Shown here: in pieces, positions 38,361 through 51,899 of the stretch
Layout of the letters: every line of letters starts with the position of its first letter
Position numbering within the stretch: position 1 is the first letter of the stretch
Assembly: GCF_036850765.1 (NCBI RefSeq)
Contig: NC_089493.1
Span: 192,404,706-192,468,705, forward strand
Direction: 5' to 3'
Origin: Saccopteryx bilineata
Lineage: Eukaryota; Chordata; Mammalia; Chiroptera; Emballonuridae
Length of the DNA stretch: 64,000 nt
The notes under the pieces: generated by a model
What the model saw: only the letters and a program-made list of their open reading frames with translations
Database searches by the model: none
What the model was told of the DNA's origin: nothing
Made by a program: the position numbers and the translations under genes

Positions 38361-39249
38361 AAAAAGATCATGCTGGCCGCCACATGGAGATGGATTAGAT
38401 AGAGGTTGGCAGGAAGGAGAGCTGGAGACCAGATGGAGGCCGTAGAGCTGCCAGGCCAGAGCTCTGGGTCAGGGCAGGGGCAAAGGAGAGAGGCACCCCA
38501 GGAGAAGCCGCAGGACACGGAAGCCGTCCAGCCCCGGTGAAATATTACGACACATCTGATAGATAAATGAAAAGATGTCACAGAACACGAGGGATGCAGA
38601 AGGTTATACGTGTTCAGACACTCCAAAGAGAAGGGGACAGCGCCTTTTAGAGCAGCAGGCTAAATGTGCTGAGAGGGCAGTGTGACATCTGTGGCCACAG
38701 GACCCTGGCTTCCTGAAAGTCCCGCTTAAAAATATTCTCTCCTATTATTTCTTCAAACAACAGAAGCATCCAGGACACCCCACACTTGTGTCCCAAACAC
38801 TCCCAGGGCCGGTGGGGTATGTGAGTGCTGGCTCACATGGAGCCAATTTTGTGTGCCTCTTCCCAAATCTCTTGGGTGGTATCCTGTTGGCTGCTTGAAA
38901 TTGGCCACGGCGGGAGCATTTACACCATGGAAGTTGGCACATGCTACAAAGCAGGGCTGACCACCGGAGAGCTGGTTGTGAAGTGCTTCCCAGCACACCA
39001 CGGCCCTCCAGCTCCTGCATCCAGGGGCAGCACAAGGGCCCTTTGTCAGAGCCAGGCGCCACGGACTCCTGATGTGGAAAACCAGAGCGGGGAGCGACAG
39101 CCTGGCAGAGGGTCGCCGCTCTCTCTTCTACCAGATGGTGAGAAAGCTCCCATCTCTTGTTCACCTTTGCATTCCCAGGGGGCCTAGAGCCTTCCTGTCA
39201 GGCGTACAGTAGGTGCTTAGTCAACGCTGAATGCAAAACCATTCTGTCA

Positions 39250-39660
39250 GGCCCTGGCCGGCTGGCTCAGCGGTAGAGCGTCGGCCTGGCGTGCGGGGGA
39301 CCCGGGTTCGATTCCCGGCCAGGGTACATAGGAGAAGTGCCCATTTGCTTCTCCACCCCCCTCCCTCCTTCCTCTCTGTCTCTCTCTTCCCCTCCCGCAG
39401 CCAAGGCTCCATTGGAGCAAAGATGGCCTGGGCGCTGGGGATGGCTCCTTGGCCTCTGCCCCAGGCGCTAGAGTGGCTCTGGTCGTGGCAGAGCGACACC
39501 CCGAAGGGGCAGAGCATCACCCCCTGGTGGGCAGAGCGTGGCCCCTGGTGGGCGTGCCGGGTGGATCCCGGTCGGGCGCATGCAGGAGTCTGTCTGACTG
39601 TCTCTCCCCGTTTCCAGCTTCAGAAAATACAAAAAAAACAAAAAACAAAAAACAAAAAAC
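39250..39660 (+). repeat. Long bat SINE, copy F
   Basis: Target duplication AAAACCATTCTGTC at 39235-39248 and 39663-39676. The CTCF-like core is degraded (TCACCCCCTGGTGG). Confidence 0.93.
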
Positions 39661-40129
39661 CCAAAACCATTCTGTCTTTGTTTGCTCAGCACTCAGCACA
39701 GACACTCAGTGGACATTTCTGGAATGCATGAACAAAGAATGAACGGAAACTTCCGAAAACTCCCTGCACCGACTCGCCTAACCAGGCTGCCAAGGGGATT
39801 TGGGATAACTACAAGCAGTGACAGAATCGGGGAATCGTAGGGTTTGTGGAGAATAAGACAGGATACCAGGAAATGAGGAGGGCACGGAGCAGGGCTCACT
39901 CTGGCTGGTGTGAGCCGATCTGGTACCAGCACATGGCTCAGCGACTGCCTCCAAGACTCAGAGTCTTACATTATCTCCTTCCTGTTCTGTGACAGTCGCT
40001 TCCAGACTATTCCATGCCATCAAGTAGTTCAAAGATAGTACACAGGGTTGCTTTTTCTGCACCAGTTCTTCCAGAGCAGGTGGCCTTCATTTCACCCACA
40101 GCATTCAACTCATCAAAACTAGGAATATC

Positions 40130-40496
40130 GCCTGACCAGGTGGTGGCGCAGTGGATAGAGCGCCGGGCTGGGATGCGGAAGGACCCAGGTTCGAGACCCC
40201 GAGGTCGCCAGCTTGAGCGCGGGCTCATCTGGCTTGAGCAAAGAGCTCACCAGCTTGGACCCAAGGTCGCTGGCTCCAGCAGGGGGTTACTCGGTCTGCT
40301 GAAGGCCCACAGTCAAGGCACATGTGAGAAAGCAATCAATGAACAACTAAGAAGTCGCAACGCGCAACAAGAAACTGATGATTGATGCTTCTCATCTCTC
40401 TCTGTTCCTGTCTGTCTGTCCCTGTCTATCTCTGCCTCTGTAAAAACAAAAACAAAAAACAAAACAAAAACAAAAAAAACCTAAAAAACAAAAACA
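40130..40496 (+). repeat. tRNA-derived SINE (CCTGACCAGG family)
   Basis: Flanks AAAACTAGGAATATC (40115-40129) and AAAACTAGGAATACC (40497-40511); long A-rich (CAAAA)n tail. Confidence 0.93.
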
Positions 40497-40909
40497 AAAA
40501 CTAGGAATACCAGGATTTGAAATACCAGATTTTCAAACTAGGCTTCCGGCTGTTTAGGTGTTAGGTGGGGGCACCTGCTGGTGGACTGTGATATTGCAGC
40601 CAAGCTCTATAATCCACAGTAAGAGCAATACCTAGAAGTGGATGCCGGGTGCTAAATTCTAGGGGCTGCAAGTGTGAGAGCCAAGTATTCTTAGGTCAGG
40701 ATTGCCGTCCTTGTGGTCCAGCAGGAAATAAGAGAAGGAGAAGGCCAGCCAAATGTTGAGATTCCACAGTGGAAGGGTGATTCGATCATCGAAGAGGTGC
40801 TTGCTGTAAAATGTTCTCAAGAGGCAAGTGCCTGATCTACCACAGAATTTTCTAGTTGGGCAAGCTTTGATTCAAGATGGCATGTCTTGAAATTTAAAAA
40901 GAACTGTCA

Positions 40910-41236
40910 TTGTATCCCTCAAAAAGCCATCTGCTGAAGCCCTAACCATCCTGTGATGGGATGAGGAGGTGGGGCCTCTAGGAGGGAATTAGGTAGATGA
41001 GGTCATGGGGACGAAACCTTCGCGCTGGGTTTGTGCCCCGGTGAGAAGAGACACCAGGGAGCTCGCTGTCCGTCTCTGCCAGGTGAACATACAGTGAGAA
41101 GGACACAGGAACAAGCCAAGAATAGGTCGCTCTCCAACCGTGCCGCCACAACTGTGAGAAAATAACCTCTGCTGTCCAAGCTTCTCCGTCTGTAGTATTT
41201 CGTTATGGCGACCTCCGCAGACCAATACAATGAGTT
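40910..41236 (+). mobile_element. MLT1-like (ERVL-MaLR) solo LTR
   Basis: CTGCTGAAGCCCTAACC, GGAGGTGGGGCCTCTAGGAG, GAGAAGAGACACCAGGGAGC and ACTGTGAGAAAATAACCTCT follow the MLT1 pattern. Confidence 0.75.
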
Positions 41237-42140
41237 ATAGTAAAGTAGGGTTTTCTTTCCAGAAATTCACTATCCTGCCAGTCTTGCTCAAAGAGTCAGT
41301 AAAGGAGAGAATGCTTCAGTATGGAAAGGGTAAAAAAAAAAATCAGGAAGAAAGATGCTCCTTGAATAATCACGACCTGTTACATTTTGCTGGATTTTTT
41401 TTTTTTTTTTTTTTTTTTTCCCCTGCAGGATGAGCCGACTTTGAGACCACATTGGTCAAAGTCTGCCAGGAGCCAGCCAGCCAGTCATGACTGGAGATTC
41501 TGGAGATTGAGAAGCCTTCTCCAACTTGGAATTCTGGCACTGAGATCTCAGGGCTTGGCCGTCAACCTGAAATCCCTTTCAAATCCAATCAAGAAGGCTG
41601 GTTCTCACACAACGCAAGTGTTCAAAGGTCAGGTGAAAAGGCTAATCCCAGCACGGGCTCTTCGTCTGAATGAGGAGAGATGCTATTTTCCACCCAGCTG
41701 AGCTATGAATAAGGCCTTCTCCCATCATTGCAGGTGCATGATGTAACAGTGGTTGCCACAAATTAGAGCCTCTTCTCCCTTTTCCAGACCGATTGCCTCA
41801 TCCAGCCTGTCTGACAGGACACTTTTGTTTGCACAAACCAGAGCTGTCTCCCTCCCCTCTGTCTCGCACCCATCCCCTCCGGGAATGACCCCGCACATTC
41901 ATCAAAGCCGGAAACTCGGTGACCAGCCCAAGAGTGGCCCGCTCTGTTCTTTTCTAAGAAACGTATCATTATCCTCAGGGCTCAGGGACTATTTCCAGCT
42001 GGAGCAGGATGCCATGGCTCCGGCCAGTACCCATTAAGCCAGAAAGTGCTCGGGAGGGGGCCAGAGTTCACCCCAGAGCCACACCTCGAGGCCAAGAGAA
42101 GTGCTCCTCTCCATCCTTCATTGCAAGAATGGCACCGGGG

Positions 42141-42349
42141 GCCTGACCTGTGGTGGCGCAGTGGATAAAGCGTCGACCTGGAAATGCTGAGGTCACCAGT
42201 TCGAAACCCTGGGCTTGCCTGGTCAAGGCACATATGGGAGTTGATGCTTCCAGCTCCTCCCCCCTTCTCTCTCTCTGTCTCTCTCTCCTCTCTCTCCCTC
42301 TCGGTCCCTCTCTCTCCTCTCTAAAAATGAATTAAAAAAAAAAAAAAAA
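42141..42349 (+). repeat. tRNA-derived SINE (CCTGACCTGTGG family)
   Basis: Perfect duplication AAGAATGGCACCGGG on both sides (about 42125 and 42350). Confidence 0.93.
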
Positions 42350-42364
42350 AAGAATGGCACCGGG

Positions 42365-42450
42365 TGGGCACGGTTCTAAGTGCTTTATACCGACTATTAT
42401 AAATTCTATAGGAATCCCCCCTTTTATAGATGAGGAAACAGGCCCATGAG
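42365..42450 (-). repeat. MIR fragment
   Basis: GGTTCTAAGTGCTTTATACC and TTTATAGATGAGGAAACAGG are MIR-like. Confidence 0.7.
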
Positions 42451-43264
42451 AGGAGGCATCCATTTCTTTTTTTTTTTAACTTCTGGGACCTCTGCTGGGC
42501 CCCCCCTTCTCCATCTGTATCAACCCCCTCAAACTTCTTGGAGTCCTGAATAAATACAACAACTCGGACTTCTGGAGGCTCTGAAGACCACACAGGCTGC
42601 AGCTGTGGCGCGTGCTAGGGGCTTTGAAGATGTGGGAATGACCTGGGTGGCAGGTGGGGGGAAAAAATCAGTACTGACCAATCCTAGACCTGTGTGTACC
42701 CAAACCCCACCCACTCATTCCACTACTGCTCTTGCTAGAAGGGCCTGCTGCGTGGGGGAGGGGGAGCGCTGACTCTGGGAGAGCACTGAGCGGCCTGAGA
42801 GAGCAGCGGTCACCGCCCCCGCCCCGCCATGATCAGCGGTGGCTGGGGGACGCACAGAGGTGGGCGTGGGGCTGAGGGTGGCGGATGGATCTCGCCCAGA
42901 CCTAGCGACACTTCCGCCTTCTGCCCGCACACTGTCCCCTCAGCCCCGAATGCTCCCTGCTGTAGGGAAAGGTCCACTCCTTCTTCATGACCCGGAGTCC
43001 CTCCTTTTTGACTCCTTCCAGACACCTGAGAAGAACGCGCTTAGCTCTGAGTGACCACGTCCCTTTGTCTGAGGCAGAAGAGAGGCACCTAACACCCTAC
43101 AGCACGTCAGAGAGCTGTCGCCCTGCTCCTCCGGGCTGTGCTGCGGCAGACCCCAGGTCTCACCCACCTCGTAACTTTTTGGTATAAGATGAAACGACCT
43201 CCAATCATTGTTTTTGGGAAACAGGGTGGGATATCAAGCAATCCATCAAGCAATCAAGTAAACA

Positions 43265-43350
43265 AGTATCCAAGTATCCATCCATCCATCCATCCATCCG
43301 TCAGTCCACCCATCCATCCCTCCCTCCCTCCATCTACCCACCCATCCACG
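43265..43350. repeat. (ATCC)n/(CTCC)n simple repeat
   Basis: CCATCCATCCATCCATCC followed by variant units, about 100 bp from exon 6. Confidence 0.9.
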
Positions 43351-43457
43351 TGGCTGCAATCCCACTGCGGAGCCTGGGCCTGGTACACAAACCATAGGTG
43401 CTCAGCAGGGGGACGCTGAACACTGAATGCACAGGAGAAAAAGGAGAATATTCTCAC

Positions 43458-43483
43458 CAGATTTCTTCTTCCCAACATGCTCC
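43458..43483 (-). CDS. SH3PXD2B: SH3PXD2B exon 6: 26-nt microexon
   Basis: This tiny exon encodes EHVGKKKS with one shared base at each end (E completed from exon 5, G completed by exon 7). Acceptor TACAG|GGAGC, donor CTG|GTGAGA. It supplies a lysine-rich linker between the PX domain and SH3-1 (about residues 140-148). Because 26 is not a multiple of three, skipping would shift the frame of every downstream domain. It is too short for ORF finders and was located by the phase gap between its neighbours. Confidence 0.93.
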
Positions 43484-44396
<913 letters not shown>

Positions 44397-44525
44397 TTAT
44401 TACAGGCATATCTGCACAAATAATACGCACATATTTAGACAAAACAATAAACTGTGAACTTCACGCCTTGTCATTCTTCTTCTACCACACCACCTAGACC
44501 GGATGCTGGTGTCTCCTGTTTGGAT

Positions 44526-45218
44526 CAGCCATTTTCAACCTTTTTCATCTCATGGCACACATAAGCTAATCACTAACATTCTGCGGCACACCAACGGATC
44601 TATTTTTTGCTCTTCTGACAAAATTGGTATACATTTGATTCATTCACACCGGACAGCTATTGTTGTGTTGGCTGTTGTCATTTTAATTTTTTTTATTTTT
44701 ATTTATTTTATTTTATTTTTTTTCTGAAGCTGGAAACGGGAAAGACAGTCAGACAGACGCCCGCATGCGCCCGACCGGGATCTACCCGGCATGCCCACCA
44801 GGGGACGATGCTCTGCCCACCAGGGGGCGATGCTCTGCCCCTCCGGGGCGTCGCTCTGTCACGACCAGAGCCACTCTAGCGCCTGGGGCAGAGGCCAAGG
44901 AGCCATCCCCAGCGCCCGGGCCATCTTTGCTCCAATGGAGCTTTGCTGCGGGAGGGGAAGAGAGAGACAGAGAGGAAGGAGAGGGGGAGGGGTGGAGAGG
45001 CAGATGGGCGCCTCTCCTGTGTGCCCTGGCCGGGAATCGAACCTGGAACTTCTGCACGCCAGGCCGACGCTCTACCACTGAGCCAACCAGCCAGGGCCAG
45101 CTGTTGTCATTTTTAAAAAATTTGACAATCTCAGGGAAAAGAGGTCAGTGCCCCTGACTGAATAGTCAGGGATTGCATGTTGCGACAATTCCTGCAGCAC
45201 ACCCACTGAAAATCGCTG
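44526..45218 (+). mobile_element. hAT-type non-autonomous transposon split by a SINE
   Basis: Inverted ends CAGCCATTTTCA and complement of CAGCGATTTTCA (11 of 12). Interior includes CATGGCACACATAAGC and, near the right end, GCAGCACACCCACTG. Without the SINE it is about 280 bp. Confidence 0.75.
44687..45098 (-). repeat. Long bat SINE, copy G
   Basis: Flanked by GCTGTTGTCATTTT duplicates (44671, 45100). Intact CTCF-like core at 44817-44830. Confidence 0.92.
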
Positions 45219-45561
45219 GTGCAGATGTATCACGCTTTGTTCAGCTCGCCGTCTGCTGGGGAACGTTGAGGTCGCCGGTGTCTCTGTCCTGACTCGTGGA
45301 TCTGAAGTGCTAATGTGTAGGGACTGTTTGATGAGGTAGGCAGAGGTTACAAGTTCCCAGGTGAATGAGGCCGGCACATCCAGGACCGCCCCTGCCCAAG
45401 TTGTGCCATTCTGCCAGCTCGGCTCACCAGTTAAAGGAGCCTCCACCATCTCTGCCATACGAGGATCAGCAAGGGGTTGGGGAACACTAAGTGGGACCAG
45501 GCATTTGCTGTGCTGGCTTAGCCACCAACAGGCATCCACTCAGTGATCCAGTGGACATTTT

Positions 45562-45931
45562 TTTTTTTTTTGTATTTTTCTGAAGCTGGAAACGGGGAGA
45601 GACAGTCAGACAGACTCCCACATGTGCCCGACCGGGATCCACCCGGCTCGCCCACCAGGGGGCGATGCTCTGCCCATCTGGGGCGTTGCTCTGTCGCGAC
45701 CAGAGCCACTCTAGCGCCTGGGGCAGAGGCCAAGGAGCCATCCCCAGCGCCCGGGCCACCTTTGCTCCAATGGAGCCTCGCTGCGGGAGGGGAAGAGAGA
45801 GACAGAGAGGAAGGAGAGGGGGAGGGGTGGAGAAGCAGATGGGCGCTTCTCCTATGTGCCCTGGCCGGGAATCGAACCCAGGACTTCTGCACGCCAGGCC
45901 GACGCTCTACCACTGAGCCAACCGGCCAGGG
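45562..45931 (-). repeat. Long bat SINE, copy H
   Basis: Perfect duplication CCAGTGGACATTTT (45548-45561 and 45932-45945). CTCF-like core at 45652-45665. Confidence 0.93.
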
Positions 45932-46069
45932 CCAGTGGACATTTTCTATGTGCCCCACACTGCACTGGTTTCTGTGCCAAACTGGAGAGAAGTACAGGGT
46001 GCACACGATCGTGAAAGGGTGTGAAACGAAGACAGGGCTCCATAAGGAAGAAACAGCTCAGTTACTTAA

Positions 46070-46205
46070 GCCTCTCTGCATTCACCTGGAACGCTCAGGT
46101 CACTGGTTCAAAACCCCAGGCTTGCCTGGTCAAGGAGCATATGAGAGTTGATGCTTCCTGCCCCCCACCTCTAAAATGAATAAATAAAATAAAATAAATG
46201 TTTAA
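46070..46205 (+). repeat. tRNA-derived SINE (CCTGACCTGTGG family), 5' truncated
   Basis: Starts within the family at about ACCTGGAACGCTCAGGTCAC and ends in AATAAATAAAATAAAATAAA. Confidence 0.8.
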
Positions 46206-46684
46206 AAGAGAAAAAACGCCCCTCTGGCCCAGGTCCCGAGGACGTAGATCCGAGTGCCGCAGAGCTGGCTCACGCACGCACGTTACCGCAAACTTCTCTG
46301 CGGGGACAGTGCCTGTGCATGTGCGGGAATTTAAGTAGCCCAGGCAGGCAACCCTGCCAGCCGTGTCACCCACTGGCGGATGCCCGGGAGTGAGGCGGGA
46401 CCCTGCTCTCTCCGCAGAAGGCCTCAGTTCCCTGGTGCCTCTCACGTGCCTTCCTGTCACGCTCAGTGTGAGCCTGGGGTGGAAAAGGCATGCCTGGTGT
46501 CTTCTACATAAATGAACCTATAAAAGCCCCCCTCCCCTCCTGCAAAGTGATGCATCAACCCTGCTGCTGGGCCATGGTGGACTAACGGTGAGATGGATGG
46601 GGTATCCAGCCTGGCACCTTTGACAGGGTTTCAGGGGCATTTTGGCCCTACATAATTTTTTTTTTCAGTTAAAAAAAAAGTTTA

Positions 46685-47063
46685 GCCCTGGCCGGTTGGC
46701 TCAGCGGTAGAGTGTCGGCCTGGTGTGCAGGGGACCCGGGTTCGATTCCCGGCCAGGGCACATAGGAGAAGCGCCCATCTGCTTCTCCACCCCCCCTTCC
46801 TCTCTGTCTCTCTCTTCCCCTCCTGCAGCCAAGGCTCCATTGGAGCAAAGATGGCCCGGGTGCTGGGGATGGCTCCTTGGCCTCTGCCCCAGGTGCTAGA
46901 GTGGCTCTGGTAGCGGCAGAGCGATGCCCCGGAGGGGCAGAGCATTGCCCCCTGGTGGGCAGAGCATCGCCCCCTGGTGGGCATGCCAAGTGGATCCCGG
47001 TCGGGCACATGCGGGAGTCTGACTGTCTCTCCCCGTTTCCAGCTTCAGAAAAATACAAAAAAA
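46685..47063 (+). repeat. Long bat SINE, copy I
   Basis: A-rich target duplication ending AAAGTTTA on both sides. CTCF-like cores at 46945-46958 (one change) and 46967-46980 (intact). Confidence 0.92.
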
Positions 47064-47079
47064 AAAAAAAAGTTTAATG

Positions 47080-47445
47080 ATGGTAAATACACATAACCTA
47101 AAATTTCCCCATCTTACCCACTAAGGGCACAGCTCAGTGGCATGAAGGGCCGTCACACTGTTGTGCGGCTGCCGCCACCGTCATCCACAAGCCCCCTTTC
47201 ATCTTCCCGCGGAGACTCTGCCCTTTGTGAAACAGCTCTCCATACCCCTCCCCCTGCCCCTGCCCCCCACCACCTGCTCTGTGTAAATCTGACTACTCTA
47301 GGACCGTCGGATAAATGGAATCGTCCAGAATTGGTCCTTTGGGGACCAACTTATTTCACTCAGTGTAATGTCCTCAAAGTTCATCCACGCTGTGTAGCAT
47401 ATAAAATTCCCTCCCTTTTCCAGGCGAAGTCATATTCCATTGTAT
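47080..47445 (-). mobile_element. L1 LINE 3' fragment
   Basis: ATTTCACTCAGTGTAATGTCCTCAAAGTTCATCC and GTCATATTCCATTGTATCA are antisense L1 3'-region sequence. Confidence 0.8.
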
Positions 47446-49109
47446 CAATTTTTAGATTGCTGACCCCAGATGACCTTTGAGTTAGGCTCTGAGTTTAAGC
47501 CCACTTCCACCCTCCCCCCCTCAACTGTGACCTGCCCCAGCCCTCCAGCAGGAAAACCTGTGAGGTGGAGGGACATGTGTAATACGGTGCCTCTCCTGGT
47601 CACTGTCCAAGCTAGCCTTCTGGGCGGAAGGATGCTGAACTGGTACGTCTGACTTGCTGACATTTTAATTAACCTTGGAGTAACTCCTGTTCTGTAACAA
47701 ATCCCCAGGGACCAGGATTTTCCAGGCCAGAGCCCAAGAGGGAGAGAGCGGGCGCTTCCTGCCTCCCATTTCTGCCCCCCCCTTCCTGGTTCCGGGCGGC
47801 AAGTATTCCTTCTCCTGCCCAGTCCGGGCCCCCTGGGGGCGTCCTTTCTCTGAAATCCTGCAGCTCTTGCAGTCGGCACCACATAATGAAGTGGCTGATT
47901 GCATGCTGGACTGCGGTGCGTCCTGGCTGCTTCGTGTGCAGAAATCTCGCGGCTCCCCCCCCTGGGGCGGCAGTAACAACATCCCTTCTGTCGGCTCAGC
48001 ACTCGGTGGCCCCTGAAATGCGGTCGTCTGTGCTGCTTCTGTGCTCCTGGCACGGCTGGCCCATTTTAGAGACGGGGAGAGGGAGGCTCTGGGGAAGTAT
48101 CCGGGACTTCTACCCCCAATCCACAGAGGGCAGGAGTATGGGACCGCTCCTCCGGCGCCCTCCCTGCGTGTCCAGACGGTGCTGGGGAGACCCTGGATAC
48201 CGGGTCGAAAGAATTCACGGGATAAGTGACATAAGGAAGAGGCCCAGACGTGGCCCATTGGGGGCGAGCTGGGTGGGCCCTGAGGCGGCCATGGTCTCTG
48301 CGCAGAGGAGGCCTCCCAGGGTGCTCTTGCTGAAATGGGCAGAGGCCCTGAATGGACCATGGGACAATGAGGCCCACAGAAACCTCCCGACCGTGCCAAG
48401 CTCTCTCTTGGTTTTGAGCAATTCCTAGGAAGTGAAAGCCAAACCGAACCCCCACACCATAAAGCCAGGCCAAGTTACCAGCACAAGGCGGCACGGGACG
48501 CTTTGATGTTTGCCCTTTCGTTCAGGAAGCACAGGCTACCCACAGAAACACGACCCGGGGCAGGGAAATAACCCGGCTTCTGAAATATTCCAGAGTAACC
48601 GTCTCGCGTTTGGGCCATCGTGTCGAACAATCGCAGCTCTAGGAAAACTCGGCCCTGTCCTGGACGGAATCCTGGCCCCGCGGGCCGACGCGGCTGCTCG
48701 GTGCAGGAATAAGAGGAGGGCAGGTCCCACTTGCTGAGGGGAATCCTAAAAGGTCACACAGATCCAGTTCCTGATTCTGGCCCTGGCCATTCCGGTCACC
48801 TCTCTGACCCTCAGCCCGCCCCTCTGTAGAACAAACATAGCCCACACCCAGCCCGGAGGGTTGTGCTGCAGAGTAAGCGAGGAAGCGGCTGCCATGATTC
48901 CAGCGCGTGCTAGCCTGTTCCATAACAGCAAGTTAACCCTCTGGCTCCCTGTACGGTAAGCAAGCACAACAGTGTGGCGATTCCCAGAGTCAGCTTATGA
49001 CCACCTGAAATAACAGGGCCCAGGCTACCGGGAGAGCGTGGCGGCTTCTCCGGGCTCTTCCCCTCTGGTTTAACTTCCAAAAGGATGCCCCAGCAACCTG
49101 ACACTTCTC

Positions 49110-51050
49110 TCTCTGTATATTTTAAAAACTGTATTCTATTGGGGTGAGAACACTTAACGTGAGATCGACCCTCTTAACAAACTTTCAGGCACACAGGACA
49201 GCGTTGGTGGCTGGTGGCCAGAGATCCCAGAGCTTCCTCCTCTTGCTCAGGGACTCCCCGTTGTCCTCTCCCCCGTGACCCCCGGCACCCACCTCTCCAC
49301 TCTTTCCTTCTCTGACTCTGACTCTTTCAGACCCCTTACACAAGCGGAATCATACGGTGTCTGCTTTTCTGAGACTGGCTTACCTCGCTTAGCATAACAT
49401 CCTCAAGGTCCCTCCCTGGTGTCACATACGGCAGAATTTCCTCCTTTGTAAAGGCTGGACGGTATTTGGGTGTGTGTCTGTACCACACTTAGGTCGTGTC
49501 CCGTCTTTTAGTGAGCAGAGCTGCAGTGACCTTGGGTAGCGCACACGCCGAGGGTCAGGGGGGTCAAGCCGGGGTTCGATCTGCCTGACCTTTTCAACGC
49601 ATAGCAAACACAGTTTCTCGTCCAGATCCTGATTTCAATTCTTTTGAATAAATACCCAGAAGTGGGATTGCTGGGTTGTATGACAGTTCTATTTTGTAAC
49701 AAGTGTCCCAATGCACATGGGGTCTCTTTCTGGCTTCTCCATTCTGTTCCATTGGTTTATTACCAATCCTTGTGCCAACACCATACTCCGTCAGTCACTG
49801 TAACTTTATAATAGATCGGGTAGAGCAGAGAATTTCTTCCACTGTGCTGTACACCTGGTAGCTGGCTTTGGGGATATCTCCAGCCCTCACGTCTTTATCT
49901 TTGAGAGACCACCAACTTTCTATGTACCTGTTTGCATTCCCACCAACAGTGTGTGGGGGTTCCAATTTCTCCAGAGCCTCACCAACAATTTTTTTTTCCC
50001 TTTGTATTTTCTGAAGTTGGAAACCGGGAGGCAGTCAGACAGACTCCCGCATGCGCCTGACCGGGATCCACCCGGCATGCCCACCAGGGGGCGACGCTCT
50101 GCCCATCTGGGGCGTCGCTCCGCTGCATCCAGAACCATTCTAGCACCTGAGGCAGAGGCCACAGAGCCATCCTCAGCGCCCGGGCCAGCTTTGCTCCAAT
50201 GGAGCCCTGGCTGCAGGAGGGGAAGAGAGAGACAGAGAGGAAGGAGAGGGGGAGGGGTGGAGAAGCAGATGGGCGCTTCTCCTGTGTGCCCTGGCCGGGA
50301 ATCGACCCGGGACTCCTGCACACCAGGCTGATGCTCTACCACTGAGCCAACTGGCCAGGGCCACCTTTTTTTTTTTTTTTAATAGCCATCCTAACAGGTG
50401 TGGGGTTATATCTCGTGTTTCTGATTGACATTTTCCTGGTGATCACTCATGCTGAACACTTTCATGTTCTGGTATATGTACCTGTTGGCCATATGTATAT
50501 CTTATTAGGAAAAATGTCTATTTAGTCTTTAGCCCAGTTTTTCATGGAGTTATTAGTGATTTTGCTACTGAGATGCAAGAGGACCTCCTTACATATTTTA
50601 GAGATGAAGCCCTTCGCAGAGATGCGGCCTTGCAAAGAATCTCTCCTGGTCACAGGCCGCCTTCTCACCCTGCTGACTGCTTCCTTTGCTGTGCAGAGCT
50701 TTTCAGTTTGATGTAGTCGCACTTGTTTAATTTTCGCTGTCTGTACTCTTGATATCACACCCACAAAATCACTGCCAAGAGCCCAGACATAAATCCACCC
50801 AGCGGATGGCCAATGGATCTGTAACAAAGGTGCCAAGAATACACAATGGGGAAAGGATAGGTCTCTTCCACAAAGGGTGCGGGGAAAACCGGACAGCCCC
50901 TTGCAGAAGAACACAATCGGACCCTTGTTTTACACTATGCGCAAAAATCAGCTGCAAGTGGATGAGAGACTCCAACAGAAGACCTCACGCTGTCAAATTC
51001 CCAGAAGAAAACACTTCTCTAACTCGCTTCCCGAGAGCAGGGCCGGGTTC
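49110..51050 (-). mobile_element. L1 LINE with 5' inversion (twin priming) and a nested SINE
   Basis: 49110-50764 reads as antisense L1 (3' region and ORF2 end, e.g. TTGAATAAATACCCAGAAGT and GAGCTTTTCAGTTTGATGTA). At about 50765 the orientation flips: 50770-51030 is plus-sense ORF2 (AACAAAGGTGCCAAGAATAC to CCAGAAGAAAACACTTCTC), which in an intact L1 lies immediately upstream. A 224-bp segment at 49701-49924 is out of order. Confidence 0.82.
49995..50362 (-). repeat. Long bat SINE, copy J, inside L1
   Basis: Head at right ending CTGGCCAGGGCC, tail at left. CTCF-like core at 50081-50094. Target duplication is obscured by T runs. Confidence 0.88.
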
Positions 51051-51899
51051 TGCAGACCCTCAGTAATAGCAGGTAAATAGATTTTAAAACATTTTTGGTG
51101 CTGTTGTTTCATTTTTATTTATCTTTACTTTTATGGTTCATGGTACCAGTTTTATCTTACGGACCTAACGTAAAATTTCCTCTAAAATATCTATGTTTTA
51201 AAAAGACATTTAGAAAGTGAGGGTATGTGAAGAACAATATTAACAATAATACGGACGGAAGTATATGGGAAGAATCTTGCCGGGAGGTCTCAAGTGTCTA
51301 TAATATAAACACTGTCATACTGTCTATACTTGACTTTTAAAATACGGTGGCATGGGCATACACATTTACCAATGCGTGTGTGTTAGAGTTAAGCCACACC
51401 CTAGTGCTGACGAGTTAATAGCTGAGGTCCCCTCATTGGGAATGGAGACTTTAGCAAGTAAAAGACTCTCATCACAAGCCCTCACTCAGAAAAGTCTCCG
51501 TCAGAGCCTCGGTTATCCTTACCTCTGACCACCACCACGGGCTTTATTCACCAACCTTTAGAAATGGCCGTCTTTACTGGTTAAACGAGTGGTGTTCTAG
51601 AAATAGTCTTAGACACTCTGGCCGTTGCACGAACAGAACTTGGTGAGCCCGGCATTGCGTGTCCTTCGGAATGGCGCCTGGGTCTAGGACTCTGAAGCCT
51701 GTGTCCTGCCTTGTCGTGGGGGTTTTACTGTCAGACCACTAAGAGCAGCTGATCCTGCCGTGAGGATATTGTTGCATCTGTCCGGAGGTGGGGAGGGGGC
51801 TTTCGTGCAAAGTGGTGTCAGATGGACAAACAGCTGGTATTTCGAGGAGCTTACCAAATACCACTTGAGAGGCTGTTTAGGGAGCTGTTTGATAATAAA

